64,000 nt of DNA from Terriglobia bacterium. Lineage in GTDB: Bacteria > Acidobacteriota > Terriglobia > Terriglobales > Acidobacteriaceae. Where the stretch lies: positions 310,001 to 374,000 of the forward strand of contig JAIQFD010000003.1 of the NCBI GenBank assembly GCA_020073495.1, in the 5' to 3' direction. How positions within the stretch are numbered: the stretch's first letter is position 1; every line of letters begins with the position of its first letter. The position numbers were made by a program, and so were the translations under genes. The notes beneath the pieces were generated by a model, which searched no databases, was not told where the DNA came from, and was given only the letters and a program-made list of their open reading frames with translations. This document shows positions 26,159 through 35,476 of this stretch, one piece after another.

Positions 26159-28234
26159 ATGGCGCTCACGACTGTGGCACTTTCGACAGATCCACAAGAA
26201 TCCGACCAACTCCAGCGCCAATCGGAAGCGGCGGCGATCAAGCTGCGCAAGATCGAAGGCCGCGAGTGGTGGCTTTGGGCCTTCGCCGTCCTGGTCACGC
26301 TGGTGCTGACGCTGGGGATCGTGTCGTTCACCGTGCCGTGGCTGCACGTGGTGCGCGACACCGTCTACTGGTCCGGGCTGAGAGACTGGATGCGCGGCCT
26401 GACCGCGCTCGTCCTGCTGTTCGACATCTACACCGGATACCAGCACCTCCAGCTCTACCGCACGCGCCGGAAGTTGTTCGAGCAGAGCCAGCTCTTCCGG
26501 CTGATCAGCGAGAACGCCGCCGACATGATCGCGCTGGCCGATCGCGATGGACGAACGCTGTACAACAGTCCCTCGTTCGAGAAGGTCCTGGGTTTCCGCG
26601 CGGAGGACCTTGCGGCGTCCTCCATCGAGCAGATCCACCCAGACGATCGCGAGCGCGTGCTGGAGGCGACGGCGATGGCGCGCACCAGCGGGCAAGGCCA
26701 GCGACTGGAGTACCGCATCCATCACAAGAACGGCACGCTGCGGATCGTGGAGTCCACGGTCAATGCCATCCGCAACGCCGACGGCGAGGTGGAGAAGCTG
26801 GTGATCGTCAACCGCGACATCACCGAGCGCAAGCGCGCCGAGGAGATGCTGGCGCACAGCGCGCTGCACGACGGCCTCACCAATCTGCCCAACCGCGCGC
26901 TGTTCCTCGACCGCCTGCAGCGCCTGTTCACGCTGTTCCGCCGCCACGCCGACCGCAAGTTCGCCGTCCTGTTCGTCGACATCGACGAGTTCAAAGTCAT
27001 CAACGAGAGTCTGGGACACGAAGCCGGCGATGAGCTGCTGGTGCAAATGGGCCGCCGGTTGACGGCGTCGCTGCGTGGCTTCGACACGGTCGCGCGCCCC
27101 GGCGTGACCGGCGAGTACCAGCCGACCGACGACACCCTGGCCAAGCTTCCGGGCGACGAGTTCTCGGTGCTGCTGGACGACATCCGCGATCCCAGCGACG
27201 CCATTCGCGTGGCGGAGAGGATCCAGGAGAAGCTGGCCGCGCCGTTCGTGGTCAACGGGCAGGAGATCGTGGTGTCGGCGAGCATCGGGATCGCGCTGAG
27301 CACGAGCCAGCTCAGCGGAGCGCAGGACTTGCTGCGCGATGCCGAGATCGCGATGCACCGCGCCAAGCGCGCAGGCAAGGCGCGCTGCGAGGTCTTTGAC
27401 GCCGCCATGCATGCCACCGCGGTCAAGCGGCTGGAGCTGGAGACCGACCTGCGCAAGGCGATCGAGCGGGGAGAAATGCGGGTGCATTACCAGGCGATCG
27501 TGTCCGCCTCAGACGGGCGGATCACGGGGTTCGAGGCGCTGTCGCGCTGGCAGCGCGCGGACCGCATCGCGATGCCGGCCGAGTTCATCGGGCTGGCCGA
27601 CGAGACGGGGCTGATCCTGCCCATCAACCGCGCTCTGATCCACGAAGCGTGCCAGCAGTTGCAGGCGTGGCAGGCGGAGTTCCCGTCGGAGCCGCCGCTG
27701 ACCGTCAGCGTGAATCTCACGCCGAAGCAGTTCGCGCATCCCAACCTGGCAGCGGAGATCGCGTCGATCCTGCAGCAGACCGGCCTGGACCCGCGCTGCC
27801 TGGAACTGGAGATCCTGGAGACGGTCGCGATGGGCAACCCGGAGCACGGCGGGCAGGTGATCGGGGAGCTGAAGGCCACCGGCGTGCTGCTGAGCATCGA
27901 CGACTTCGGCACCGGATACTCGTCGCTGGGGCGCTTGCAGCGCCTGCCCGTGGACAAATTGAAGATCGATCGCAGCTTCATCATGAGCCTGGAGAGCGAC
28001 GCGCAGAGCCGCGAGATCGTGCGCATCATCATCATGCTGGCCCATGGGATCGGGCTGAAGGTGGTGGCGGAAGGCGTGGAGACGGAGGCGCAGTTCGAGC
28101 AGTTGAAGGGAATGGGTTGCGACCTGGTGCAGGGATATCTTTTCTCCAAGCCGGTCGAGGCCGCGAGGGCCTCCGAGCTGATGCGAAACGGCTGTCGGCC
28201 GTTGCTGGCGAAAGCGGCGTCCCCGAACGTCTGA
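26159..28234 (+). CDS. Membrane PAS-GGDEF-EAL cyclic-di-GMP signalling protein with degenerate GGDEF
   Basis: The order is two transmembrane helices (about 38-60 and 78-95), a PAS/PAC sensor (about 115-235, ending VNRDITERKRAEEM), GGDEF (about 240-400) and EAL (about 425-680). The diguanylate cyclase signature is KLPGDEFSVLL instead of R-x-GGDEF, with about 17 extra residues (GVTGEYQPTDDTLA) just before it, so cyclase activity is doubtful. The phosphodiesterase part has FEALSRWQ, NLTPKQFA, LEILET, DDFGTGYSSL and KIDRSFI and looks intact. The likely role is hydrolysis of c-di-GMP, perhaps GTP-stimulated. Confidence 0.9.
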   Translation: MALTTVALSTDPQESDQLQRQSEAAAIKLRKIEGREWWLWAFAVLVTLVLTLGIVSFTVPWLHVVRDTVYWSGLRDWMRGLTALVLLFDIYTGYQHLQLYRTRRKLFEQSQLFRLISENAADMIALADRDGRTLYNSPSFEKVLGFRAEDLAASSIEQIHPDDRERVLEATAMARTSGQGQRLEYRIHHKNGTLRIVESTVNAIRNADGEVEKLVIVNRDITERKRAEEMLAHSALHDGLTNLPNRALFLDRLQRLFTLFRRHADRKFAVLFVDIDEFKVINESLGHEAGDELLVQMGRRLTASLRGFDTVARPGVTGEYQPTDDTLAKLPGDEFSVLLDDIRDPSDAIRVAERIQEKLAAPFVVNGQEIVVSASIGIALSTSQLSGAQDLLRDAEIAMHRAKRAGKARCEVFDAAMHATAVKRLELETDLRKAIERGEMRVHYQAIVSASDGRITGFEALSRWQRADRIAMPAEFIGLADETGLILPINRALIHEACQQLQAWQAEFPSEPPLTVSVNLTPKQFAHPNLAAEIASILQQTGLDPRCLELEILETVAMGNPEHGGQVIGELKATGVLLSIDDFGTGYSSLGRLQRLPVDKLKIDRSFIMSLESDAQSREIVRIIIMLAHGIGLKVVAEGVETEAQFEQLKGMGCDLVQGYLFSKPVEAARASELMRNGCRPLLAKAASPNV

Positions 28235-28273
28235 CGATTGCGGAAATCTTCGTTCGACGTATCATTGAGGCGA

Positions 28274-28792
28274 ATGTCCTCACCGCAGCAAACAACACGG
28301 CTGAACATCGACGCGATGGCTCCCAGCGATTGGCCCGACGTGTCCGCAATCTACCTGGAAGGGATCGCGACCGGCAATGCCACGTTCGAGACGCTGGCGC
28401 CGACGTGGGACGAATTCGACCGCACGCATCTGCCATTCGCGCGGCTGGTCGCGCGGCAAGGGCAAACCATCGCGGGCTGGGTCGCGCTGAGCCGCGTCTC
28501 CCTTCGATCCGCGTACGCGGGCGTGGCGGAGATGAGCGTGTACGTGGCGAGCTGGGCGCGCGGCAAGCGCGTCGGGTCGGCGCTGATGAGCGCGGCGATC
28601 GAGCTATCCGAGCGCCACGGGATCTGGACGCTGCAAGGCAGCATATTCACGGAAAACGTCCCCAGCCTGCGGCTGTGCGAGGCCGCGGGTTTCCGCCAGG
28701 TCGGGCACAGGGAGAGGATCGGCCAAAGCGGCGGCCAGTGGAGAGATACGATCCTGGTCGAAAGAAGGAGCAAAGTTGTGGGGATTGAGTAA
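28274..28792 (+). CDS. GNAT acetyltransferase, phosphinothricin N-acetyltransferase-like
   Basis: The start is ATG at 28274, preceded by TTGAGGCGA. The 172-residue protein resembles the Pat/Bar family: IYLEGIATGNATFET, GWVALSRVSLRSAYAGVAEMSVYV, ARGKRVGSALMSAAIELSE (acetyl-CoA loop), TENVPSLRLCEAAGFRQVGHRERIGQ and WRDTILVERR. Family members acetylate phosphinothricin or methionine sulfone-like compounds. True substrate is unknown. It starts 39 bases after the EAL gene. Confidence 0.85.
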   Translation: MSSPQQTTRLNIDAMAPSDWPDVSAIYLEGIATGNATFETLAPTWDEFDRTHLPFARLVARQGQTIAGWVALSRVSLRSAYAGVAEMSVYVASWARGKRVGSALMSAAIELSERHGIWTLQGSIFTENVPSLRLCEAAGFRQVGHRERIGQSGGQWRDTILVERRSKVVGIE

Positions 28793-28821
28793 TCGTGGAA
28801 TCGGGTAATTTAGAAATTGAA

Positions 28822-28925
28822 AAAACCTCACCACAAAGGGCACGAAGGTAAACACGAAGGACACAAAGGAAGAAGAATCGCCGGGATCGCCGACATCGCC
28901 GGCACCGCCGGGATCGCCGAAGTTG
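28822..28925. repeat. CACAAAGGGCACGAAGG and GCCGGGATCGCC micro-repeats
   Basis: This resembles the inverse of 5487-5536 (ACACAAAGG, CACGAAGG units), then tandem CGCCGGGATCGCCGACATCG units like those at 15658-15700. No gene is present between 28793 and 29030. Confidence 0.5.
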
Positions 28926-29030
28926 CCGCAATCCGATGCCGACGATCGATGACTGATAGCTGACGACTGTTTCCGGCTATAATCCCTGCCCTTATCCACG
29001 GTCCTAATCCAGACATATGGAGCGACGAGA

Positions 29031-30044
29031 ATGAAGCAGAACCGTCGGAATTTCCTCAAGACCGCAGGCGCGCTCGGCGCGGTCGCGGTCACGGGCGCGA
29101 TGCCCGCGGCGATCGCGGAATCCAGGCCATCCGGGACGTCGGCAAAGGGATACGCCAAGGGCCTGACGCTGCTGACCATGCGGCGCAACGGCGAGTATCG
29201 GCTGGGCGTGAAGCTGGAGCAGGGGATCCTCGATGTCCTTGAAGCCGCCAAGCTGCTGCACATGCGCGCGCCCTCTACCGTGGACGAGCTGCTGGCAAAC
29301 GAGGACGGACCGGCGCTGAACGCGCTGGTGACCGCGGCCCAGAAGTCGAAGGCAGCGCAGAAGGCGTTCGTCAAAGAGGAGAGCATCGAGTACGGGCCGG
29401 CGGTGACGCGTCCGGACAAAATCGTCTGCGTCGGGCTCAACTACAAGCGGCACGCGCAGGAGGTCGGCCTGAAGCCGGGCAAAGTGCCGGTACTGTTCAG
29501 CAAGTACAACAATGCGCTGAGCGCGCACAACCAGCCGCTGAAGCTGCCCACCAAGGTCGCCACCAAGTTCGACTACGAGATCGAGCTGGTGATGGGCAAG
29601 GTGGCGAAAGACGTCAGTGAGGAAGATGCGCTGTCGTACGTTGCGGGATACGCGAGCGGCAACGACTTCACGGCGCGCGACCTGCAACTGGAGACCGGCG
29701 GGCAATGGATGATCGGCAAGACGCCCGACCAGTTCGCGCCGCTGGGCCCGTACCTGGTAACTGCGGACCAGATCCCCGATCCGAACAACCTGAAGCTGGA
29801 ATGCCGGGTGAACGGCGAGACGCGGCAATCGTGGAACACCAACGACATGATCTTCAACTGCAAGCAGATCATCAGCTACATCTCGGGGCGCATCACGATG
29901 AAGCCCGGGGACATCATTTTCACCGGGACGCCGCAGGGAGTGATCCAAGGGTATCCGCCGGAGAAGCGGGTGTGGCTGAAGGCGGGCGACAAGATCGCGT
30001 GCAGCGTGGAAAAGCTAGGCGAGCTGAAGTTCGACCTGGCGTGA
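29031..30044 (+). CDS. Fumarylacetoacetate hydrolase family protein with Tat signal
   Basis: The N-terminus MKQNRRNFLKTAGALGAVAV is a twin-arginine export signal (RRNFLK). The FAH core follows: KIVCVGLNYKRHAQEVGL, PVLFSKYNNALSAHNQPL, FDYEIELVMGKVAKDV (metal Glu residues), YASGNDFTARDLQLETGGQWMIGKTPDQFAPLGPYL and IIFTGTPQGVIQGYPPEKRVWLKAGD. Members hydrolyse or decarboxylate beta-keto acids such as acylpyruvates. Export by Tat is unusual for this largely cytosolic family. 337 residues, start ATG at 29031. Confidence 0.9.
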   Translation: MKQNRRNFLKTAGALGAVAVTGAMPAAIAESRPSGTSAKGYAKGLTLLTMRRNGEYRLGVKLEQGILDVLEAAKLLHMRAPSTVDELLANEDGPALNALVTAAQKSKAAQKAFVKEESIEYGPAVTRPDKIVCVGLNYKRHAQEVGLKPGKVPVLFSKYNNALSAHNQPLKLPTKVATKFDYEIELVMGKVAKDVSEEDALSYVAGYASGNDFTARDLQLETGGQWMIGKTPDQFAPLGPYLVTADQIPDPNNLKLECRVNGETRQSWNTNDMIFNCKQIISYISGRITMKPGDIIFTGTPQGVIQGYPPEKRVWLKAGDKIACSVEKLGELKFDLA

Positions 30045-30102
30045 GGCGGCGGGATTTACGTCCCGCTACTGGACCGATGGTTGTAGCGCAAGCTGTTGTG
30101 GA

Positions 30103-30141
30103 ATCCTTCGGTCGTCCCTACAGGACTCCCTCAGGATGACA
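30103..30141. repeat. ATCCTTCGGTCG...CCCTCAGGATGAC repeat
   Basis: A short member of the family CCTTCG(ACT)...CTC AGGATGACA that also appears at 33413-33475, 33492-33540 and 39757-39807. Just after it, 30162-30181 is a perfect hairpin GGCACGGC, TAAA, GCCGTGCC. Confidence 0.55.
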
Positions 30142-30219
30142 AATTAGAAAGGCTCTCGAACGGCACGGCTAAAGCCGTGCCCTGACACATTCTTCGTCTC
30201 GGACTCAGACCAAGTTTGG

Positions 30220-31999
<1,780 letters not shown>

Positions 32000-32010
<11 letters not shown>

Positions 32011-32674
32011 TGGCCTGGTTCTCCAATCCCTTGAGGATAACGTCCACGACAGCATCGGCGGCGCCGCCGAGGGGGTAATCGTGCTCGCTGAGCACCCAGG
32101 AGGTGACCATCTCGTCGAGGGCGCCGAAAAAGCAGTTGGCGGCAACCTTGTCGGAGAGATCGGGGCGGAAGAGGCCGAGACGCTGGCCTTCACGGATCTC
32201 GTGGCGGATAAGCTGGAAATAATCGATCAAGTGCTTGGTCGAGAACTGGGCCAGGAACTTGGCGCTGTGGCGGAGCTCGGTCTGGAAGACGATGGCCAGA
32301 TTCCGGTTGCCGCCCAGCATGGAGAGATGCAGGAAAGCCATGCGGCGCAGGCGCTCGCGAGGGTCGTGGAGATGGTGAAGGTCGGCGCGGGCGCGGGTGA
32401 GGAAGCCCGCGAAGGAGGTGTTGATGGCCTCCATGAGGAGCTCTTCTTTGTTGTGGAAGTAGAGGTAGATGGTGCCGTCGGCGACACGCGCGCGGGAGGC
32501 GATGTCGGTGACGCGGGAACTGGCGTAGCCGTGTTGGGCGATGACTTCGATGGCAGCGTCCAGGATACGCCGGTATTTGTCCGCGTTCCGGCCTGGTGCG
32601 GTAGCGGCACGAGTGCTGAAGTGTCGTTTTGGCACTGGCGTCTGGGCCCCTGAACGCAGTTCCGAGGAATCCAC
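32000..32674 (-). CDS. TetR/AcrR family regulator
   Basis: The DNA-binding domain is KYRRILDAAIEVIAQHGYASSRVTDIASRARVADGTIYLYFHNKEELL, followed by an all-helical ligand domain resembling FadR-type TetR proteins that sense acyl-CoA. GTG at 32674 (VDSSELRSG) is a reasonable start; an earlier ATG at 32749 would translate a palindromic repeat. The gene is coupled to the downstream acyl-CoA ligase, which it probably controls. 224 residues from the chosen start, which is uncertain. Confidence 0.85.
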
Positions 32675-32723
32675 AATGTACTCTGGCGCAAGCGTTGGGG
32701 CAAGAAGGGTGCAGAGTACTGAG

Positions 32724-32748
32724 TGCACCGTGCATAGTGCACGGTGCA
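32724..32748. promoter_or_regulatory. Perfect inverted repeat upstream of tetR: possible operator
   Basis: TGCACCGTGCA, TAG, TGCACGGTGCA has perfect 11-bp arms and lies 50 bases upstream of the chosen tetR start and about 70 upstream of the divergent redoxin gene. TetR proteins bind such sites. Intergenic tandem strings of similar wording also occur here, so a repeat origin is possible. Confidence 0.4.
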
Positions 32749-32816
32749 AAGCGGGAATTGACCGGGATGTAACTTCCAGCTAGGCTTTCGTGTCTGTTTG
32801 GGTGTGAGGGAAATCT

Positions 32817-33401
32817 ATGCGCAAAGCTGTGCTGGCTGTAACGGTGGCATGCCTGCTGGTCTTGTCGGCGGGTGTGGCCCGGTCGTGGGGGAATCCGGAC
32901 AAGAAGGACAGTCCGCCGCTGGGTCTTAAGATCGGGGACACGGCGCCCGATTTCACGCTGCTTGCCTTTGACGGCAAGGAACTGAAGAAGGTGTCGCTCA
33001 GCGACTATCGCGGCAAGAAGAACGTAGCACTCGCGTTCTACGTGTTCGCCTTCACGGGCGGTTGAACCAAGGAGATGAAGGCCTTCCAGGAGAACCTGGC
33101 GAAACTGGAGGCCGCCGACACCCAGGTGCTGGGTGTGAGCATGGACAGCCCCTTCTCGAACTTTTACTTCGCGCAGATGAACGGAGTCACGTTCCCGCTG
33201 CTGGGAGACTGGGGCGGCGAAGTCACCCGCAAGTACGGACTGCTAAAGACGCTGGAGATCCAGGGCACAAAGATGGATACGGCGCGGCGAGCGACCTTCC
33301 TGATCGACAAGAGCGGGAAGATCATCGAAGAGCAGGTGGATAACGAGGCCGTGGACCCGTCGAAGGTTGTGGCGGCGTGCGAGCGGAAGAAGAAGGGGTA
33401 A
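32817..33401 (+). CDS. Peroxiredoxin-like (AhpC/TSA) selenoprotein: TGA at the catalytic Cys
   Basis: Two frame-matched parts separated only by TGA at 33063-33065 form one redoxin of 194 residues. Part 1 gives a signal peptide (about 1-25), KIGDTAPDFTLLAFDGKELKK and ALAFYVFAFTGG; part 2 continues TKEMKAFQENLAKLEA, VLGVSMDSPFSN, FPLLGDWGGEVTRKYG and RRATFLIDKSGKIIEEQ. In the peroxiredoxin motif TxxC the TGA falls exactly on the peroxidatic Cys (T-G-G-Sec83-T-K-E). A short hairpin follows as expected for a bacterial SECIS. The start is ATG at 32817 with GAGGG 7 bases upstream. Likely a peroxide reductase; a sequencing error or nonsense mutation is the alternative. Confidence 0.85.
33063..33100 (+). 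promoter_or_regulatory. Candidate bacterial SECIS element at the Sec codon
   Basis: After the TGA, CCAGG (33086-33090) and CCTGG (33095-33099) pair around the loop AGAA, which starts 26 bases after the TGA and has G as its second base. This fits the published bSECIS rules (apical loop about 16-37 bases downstream, G among its first two bases). The stem is short, and the flanking GCCTT adds little pairing. Confidence 0.5.
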
Positions 33402-33412
33402 AGCGCACGTTC

Positions 33413-33540
33413 CCCTTCGACTTCGCTCAGGGCAAGGACTCGACTCGCGCTGCGCGCCTGTTCGGGATGATGTGAATCGACAGAGTAGGGATCCTTCGAC
33501 TCGGCGCGCCAAGATCGGGCGCGCCTCGCTCAGGATGACA
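33413..33540. repeat. Two CCTTCGACT...GGATGA repeats
   Basis: 33413-33475 is CCTTCGACTTCGCTCAGGGC...TTCGGGATGATG. 33492-33540 is ATCCTTCGACTCGGCGCGCC...GCCTCGCTCAGGATGACA, which matches 39757-39807 closely. Each can fold on itself through GGCGCGC/GCGCGCC arms. Confidence 0.7.
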
Positions 33541-33547
33541 CCAAAAT

Positions 33548-33581
33548 AAAAGAGGCTCTGGGCGAACCCCGAGCCTCTTTT
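33548..33581. terminator. Bidirectional rho-independent terminator
   Basis: AAAAGAGGCTC and GAGCCTCTTTT form a perfect 11-bp stem, with inner GGG/CCC pairs around CGAA. A-tract on the left and T-tract on the right serve both strands. It separates the convergent redoxin (plus) and DinB (minus) genes. Confidence 0.92.
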
Positions 33582-33592
33582 CTTGCGCGCGA

Positions 33593-34177
33593 TCACTTCT
33601 GGGGACGGCTGGCCGGGGGAATGATACCGTTCATGCGCAGGTATTCGACCATCTGGCCGTAGTGGTCGAAGGAGTGCCAGGTAACGACCATTGCCATGCC
33701 GAGGCGCGTTGCCTGGCCATCGCCAAACGGGTTCTTGATCCAGCCATTGATGTTCTTGTCGTTTACGGTCGCCAGGGCCTTGTGGGTATAGGCGCACGAT
33801 TCCTTCACGAACTTCACCACGTCGGGCTTGGAGGTGATGTTGTCGGGGCCGTTCTCGCCCTTGCCGAGGTCCACGGGAGGCTTCTCTCCGAGGATGGCGG
33901 CGGAGACCAGATAGTTGGTGGCGGCGACGTGCATGGCCTGGTCGCGGAAGGTACGGACACCCTTGAACTCGCCGTTTGTCGGGGCGAAGGTGAACCTGCC
34001 GTCGGGCATGGCTTCGACGGCGGGGACGAATTCACGTTCCAGGTTGGAGAAAGAACGGTCGAGGATGGTGGTGACGGACGGCGGCTCTTTGGGAGCCTCC
34101 GTCTTCGGCTTGTCTTGCGCTGCGGCGAAGACGCTGAACAGCAGCAGGACCAGAACATTGATGCGAGCGAGTTTCAC
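33593..34177 (-). CDS. DinB family protein, secreted
   Basis: The start is GTG at 34177 preceded by AGGAGGAAGC. A signal peptide VKLARINVLVLLLFSVFAAAQ is visible. The DinB four-helix domain includes TILDRSFSNLEREFVPAVEAM, RTFRDQAMHVAATNYLVSAAI (His metal ligand) and TWHSFDHYGQMVEYLRMNGI (two His), giving the three-His metal site of DinB/YfiT proteins. Members include bacillithiol-type transferases and unknowns; this exported form is common in acidobacteria. 194 residues. Confidence 0.87.
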   Translation of the reverse strand: MKLARINVLVLLLFSVFAAAQDKPKTEAPKEPPSVTTILDRSFSNLEREFVPAVEAMPDGRFTFAPTNGEFKGVRTFRDQAMHVAATNYLVSAAILGEKPPVDLGKGENGPDNITSKPDVVKFVKESCAYTHKALATVNDKNINGWIKNPFGDGQATRLGMAMVVTWHSFDHYGQMVEYLRMNGIIPPASRPQK

Positions 34178-34190
34178 GGCTTCCTCCTGA

Positions 34191-35468
34191 TCAAGCTTTG
34201 ATTTGAGTGCTGATGATGTCGGCGACCGAAGCTCCGGCTTGCAGCCGGTAAGAGCGCACGATGACGATGCCGAGCAGCAGCCCTGCGGCGGCGATCTCAA
34301 GCGCTCGTGCGATGCCGAAGCGGTTGGCGATCGCGCCCCAGGCGGCGCTGCCGGAGGCCATGCCTCCTTGCAGCATCAAGAGATACAGGGAAATGGAACG
34401 CGCCCGCACCCAGGCGGGCGAGCAGGTCTGAGCGGCCATATTGAGGGTGGCCAGGATCTGGATCCAGGCAACGCCGCCGGCGAAGAGCGCGGCGGCCAGC
34501 AGCCAGAACATGTGCCAGGTGGAGAGCAGGAAGGTGACCAATGCGAATGCCAGGGTGGCGAGGGCCACCTGCGCGTCCGGGGAGAGCCTCCTGCGGAGCG
34601 CAGGCAGGATGGTCGCACCGGCGATGGCCCCCAATCCAAAACATCCCAGCAGCAGGCCATAGCCGACCGATCCGTAGGGACTGGCGATGATGGGCAGCAG
34701 CGCCAGGACCGCGCTGGCGGAGAAGCTGAAGACGCCGGTGCGCAACAGGACGGCGCGAACCGCCAGAGACTTGTGGGCGTAGCGGATGCCCACGACCATG
34801 GCCTCGGCGAAGCGGGTGGCGGGGAAAGGATTCTCGTGGGGGACGCGCCGCCACTCGTGGAGGACGAAGATCACGCCGAGGAAGGAGGCGGCGTTCAACA
34901 GGAAGGCGGAACCGGAGCCGGCGGCGGCCACGATGGCGCCGCCCAGAGCCGGGCCGACGGCGCGCGCGACGTTGAAGCCCGCGGAATTGAGCGCGACGGC
35001 GGAGGCGTAATTCTGGCTTGAAACGATCTCTGGGGTGATGGCCTGCCAGGCGGGGTCGTTCATCACGGCGCCGAAACCGAGCAGCAGGGTGAAGAGGATC
35101 AAAATCCAGGGCGTGACCAGGTGCAGGAGGGTGAGCAGGCCGAGAACGGCAGCGACCAGCATCATCCAGGTCTGGGTGACCAGCAAAAGACGGCGGCGGT
35201 CGACCATGTCGGCGAGGACGCCGGCGGGAAGCACGACGAGAAAGACGGGCAGGCTCATGGCGGCCTGGACGAGTCCGACCATCAGCGGAGACATGGTCAT
35301 GGTGGTCATGAGCCAGGCAGAGCCGACATTCTGCATCCAGGTACCGGTGTAGGAGATCACGGCGGCCACCCAGATGCCGCGGAAGAGCGGCTCGCTGAAG
35401 GGAGCCACGGCCGATCCGGACCATCGGTCCGTGACGGGCACGTTCGGGATCTGTCCGGTCTCTGCCAT
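34191..35468 (-). CDS. MFS transporter (drug/enterobactin-exporter-like)
   Basis: The ATG at 35468 (MAETGQIPNVPVTD) gives 425 residues with about 11-12 hydrophobic helices. Family features are FRGIWVAAVISYTGTWMQNVGSAWLM in helix 1 and the loop 2-3 motif GVLADMVDRRRLLL. The layout matches the MFS_3 group of proton-driven efflux permeases. Substrate unknown. It lies 8 bases downstream of the APC permease and 13 bases upstream of DinB, suggesting one transcript. Confidence 0.88.
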   Translation of the reverse strand: MAETGQIPNVPVTDRWSGSAVAPFSEPLFRGIWVAAVISYTGTWMQNVGSAWLMTTMTMSPLMVGLVQAAMSLPVFLVVLPAGVLADMVDRRRLLLVTQTWMMLVAAVLGLLTLLHLVTPWILILFTLLLGFGAVMNDPAWQAITPEIVSSQNYASAVALNSAGFNVARAVGPALGGAIVAAAGSGSAFLLNAASFLGVIFVLHEWRRVPHENPFPATRFAEAMVVGIRYAHKSLAVRAVLLRTGVFSFSASAVLALLPIIASPYGSVGYGLLLGCFGLGAIAGATILPALRRRLSPDAQVALATLAFALVTFLLSTWHMFWLLAAALFAGGVAWIQILATLNMAAQTCSPAWVRARSISLYLLMLQGGMASGSAAWGAIANRFGIARALEIAAAGLLLGIVIVRSYRLQAGASVADIISTQIKA

Positions 35469-35476
35469 GTCAGGTC

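Noticed and set aside
32817-33065. Redoxin as a pseudogene broken by a stop codon
   Set aside because: Only one stop exists, it is TGA at the catalytic Cys, and similarity is even on both sides; a selenoprotein fits better, although read data would settle it.
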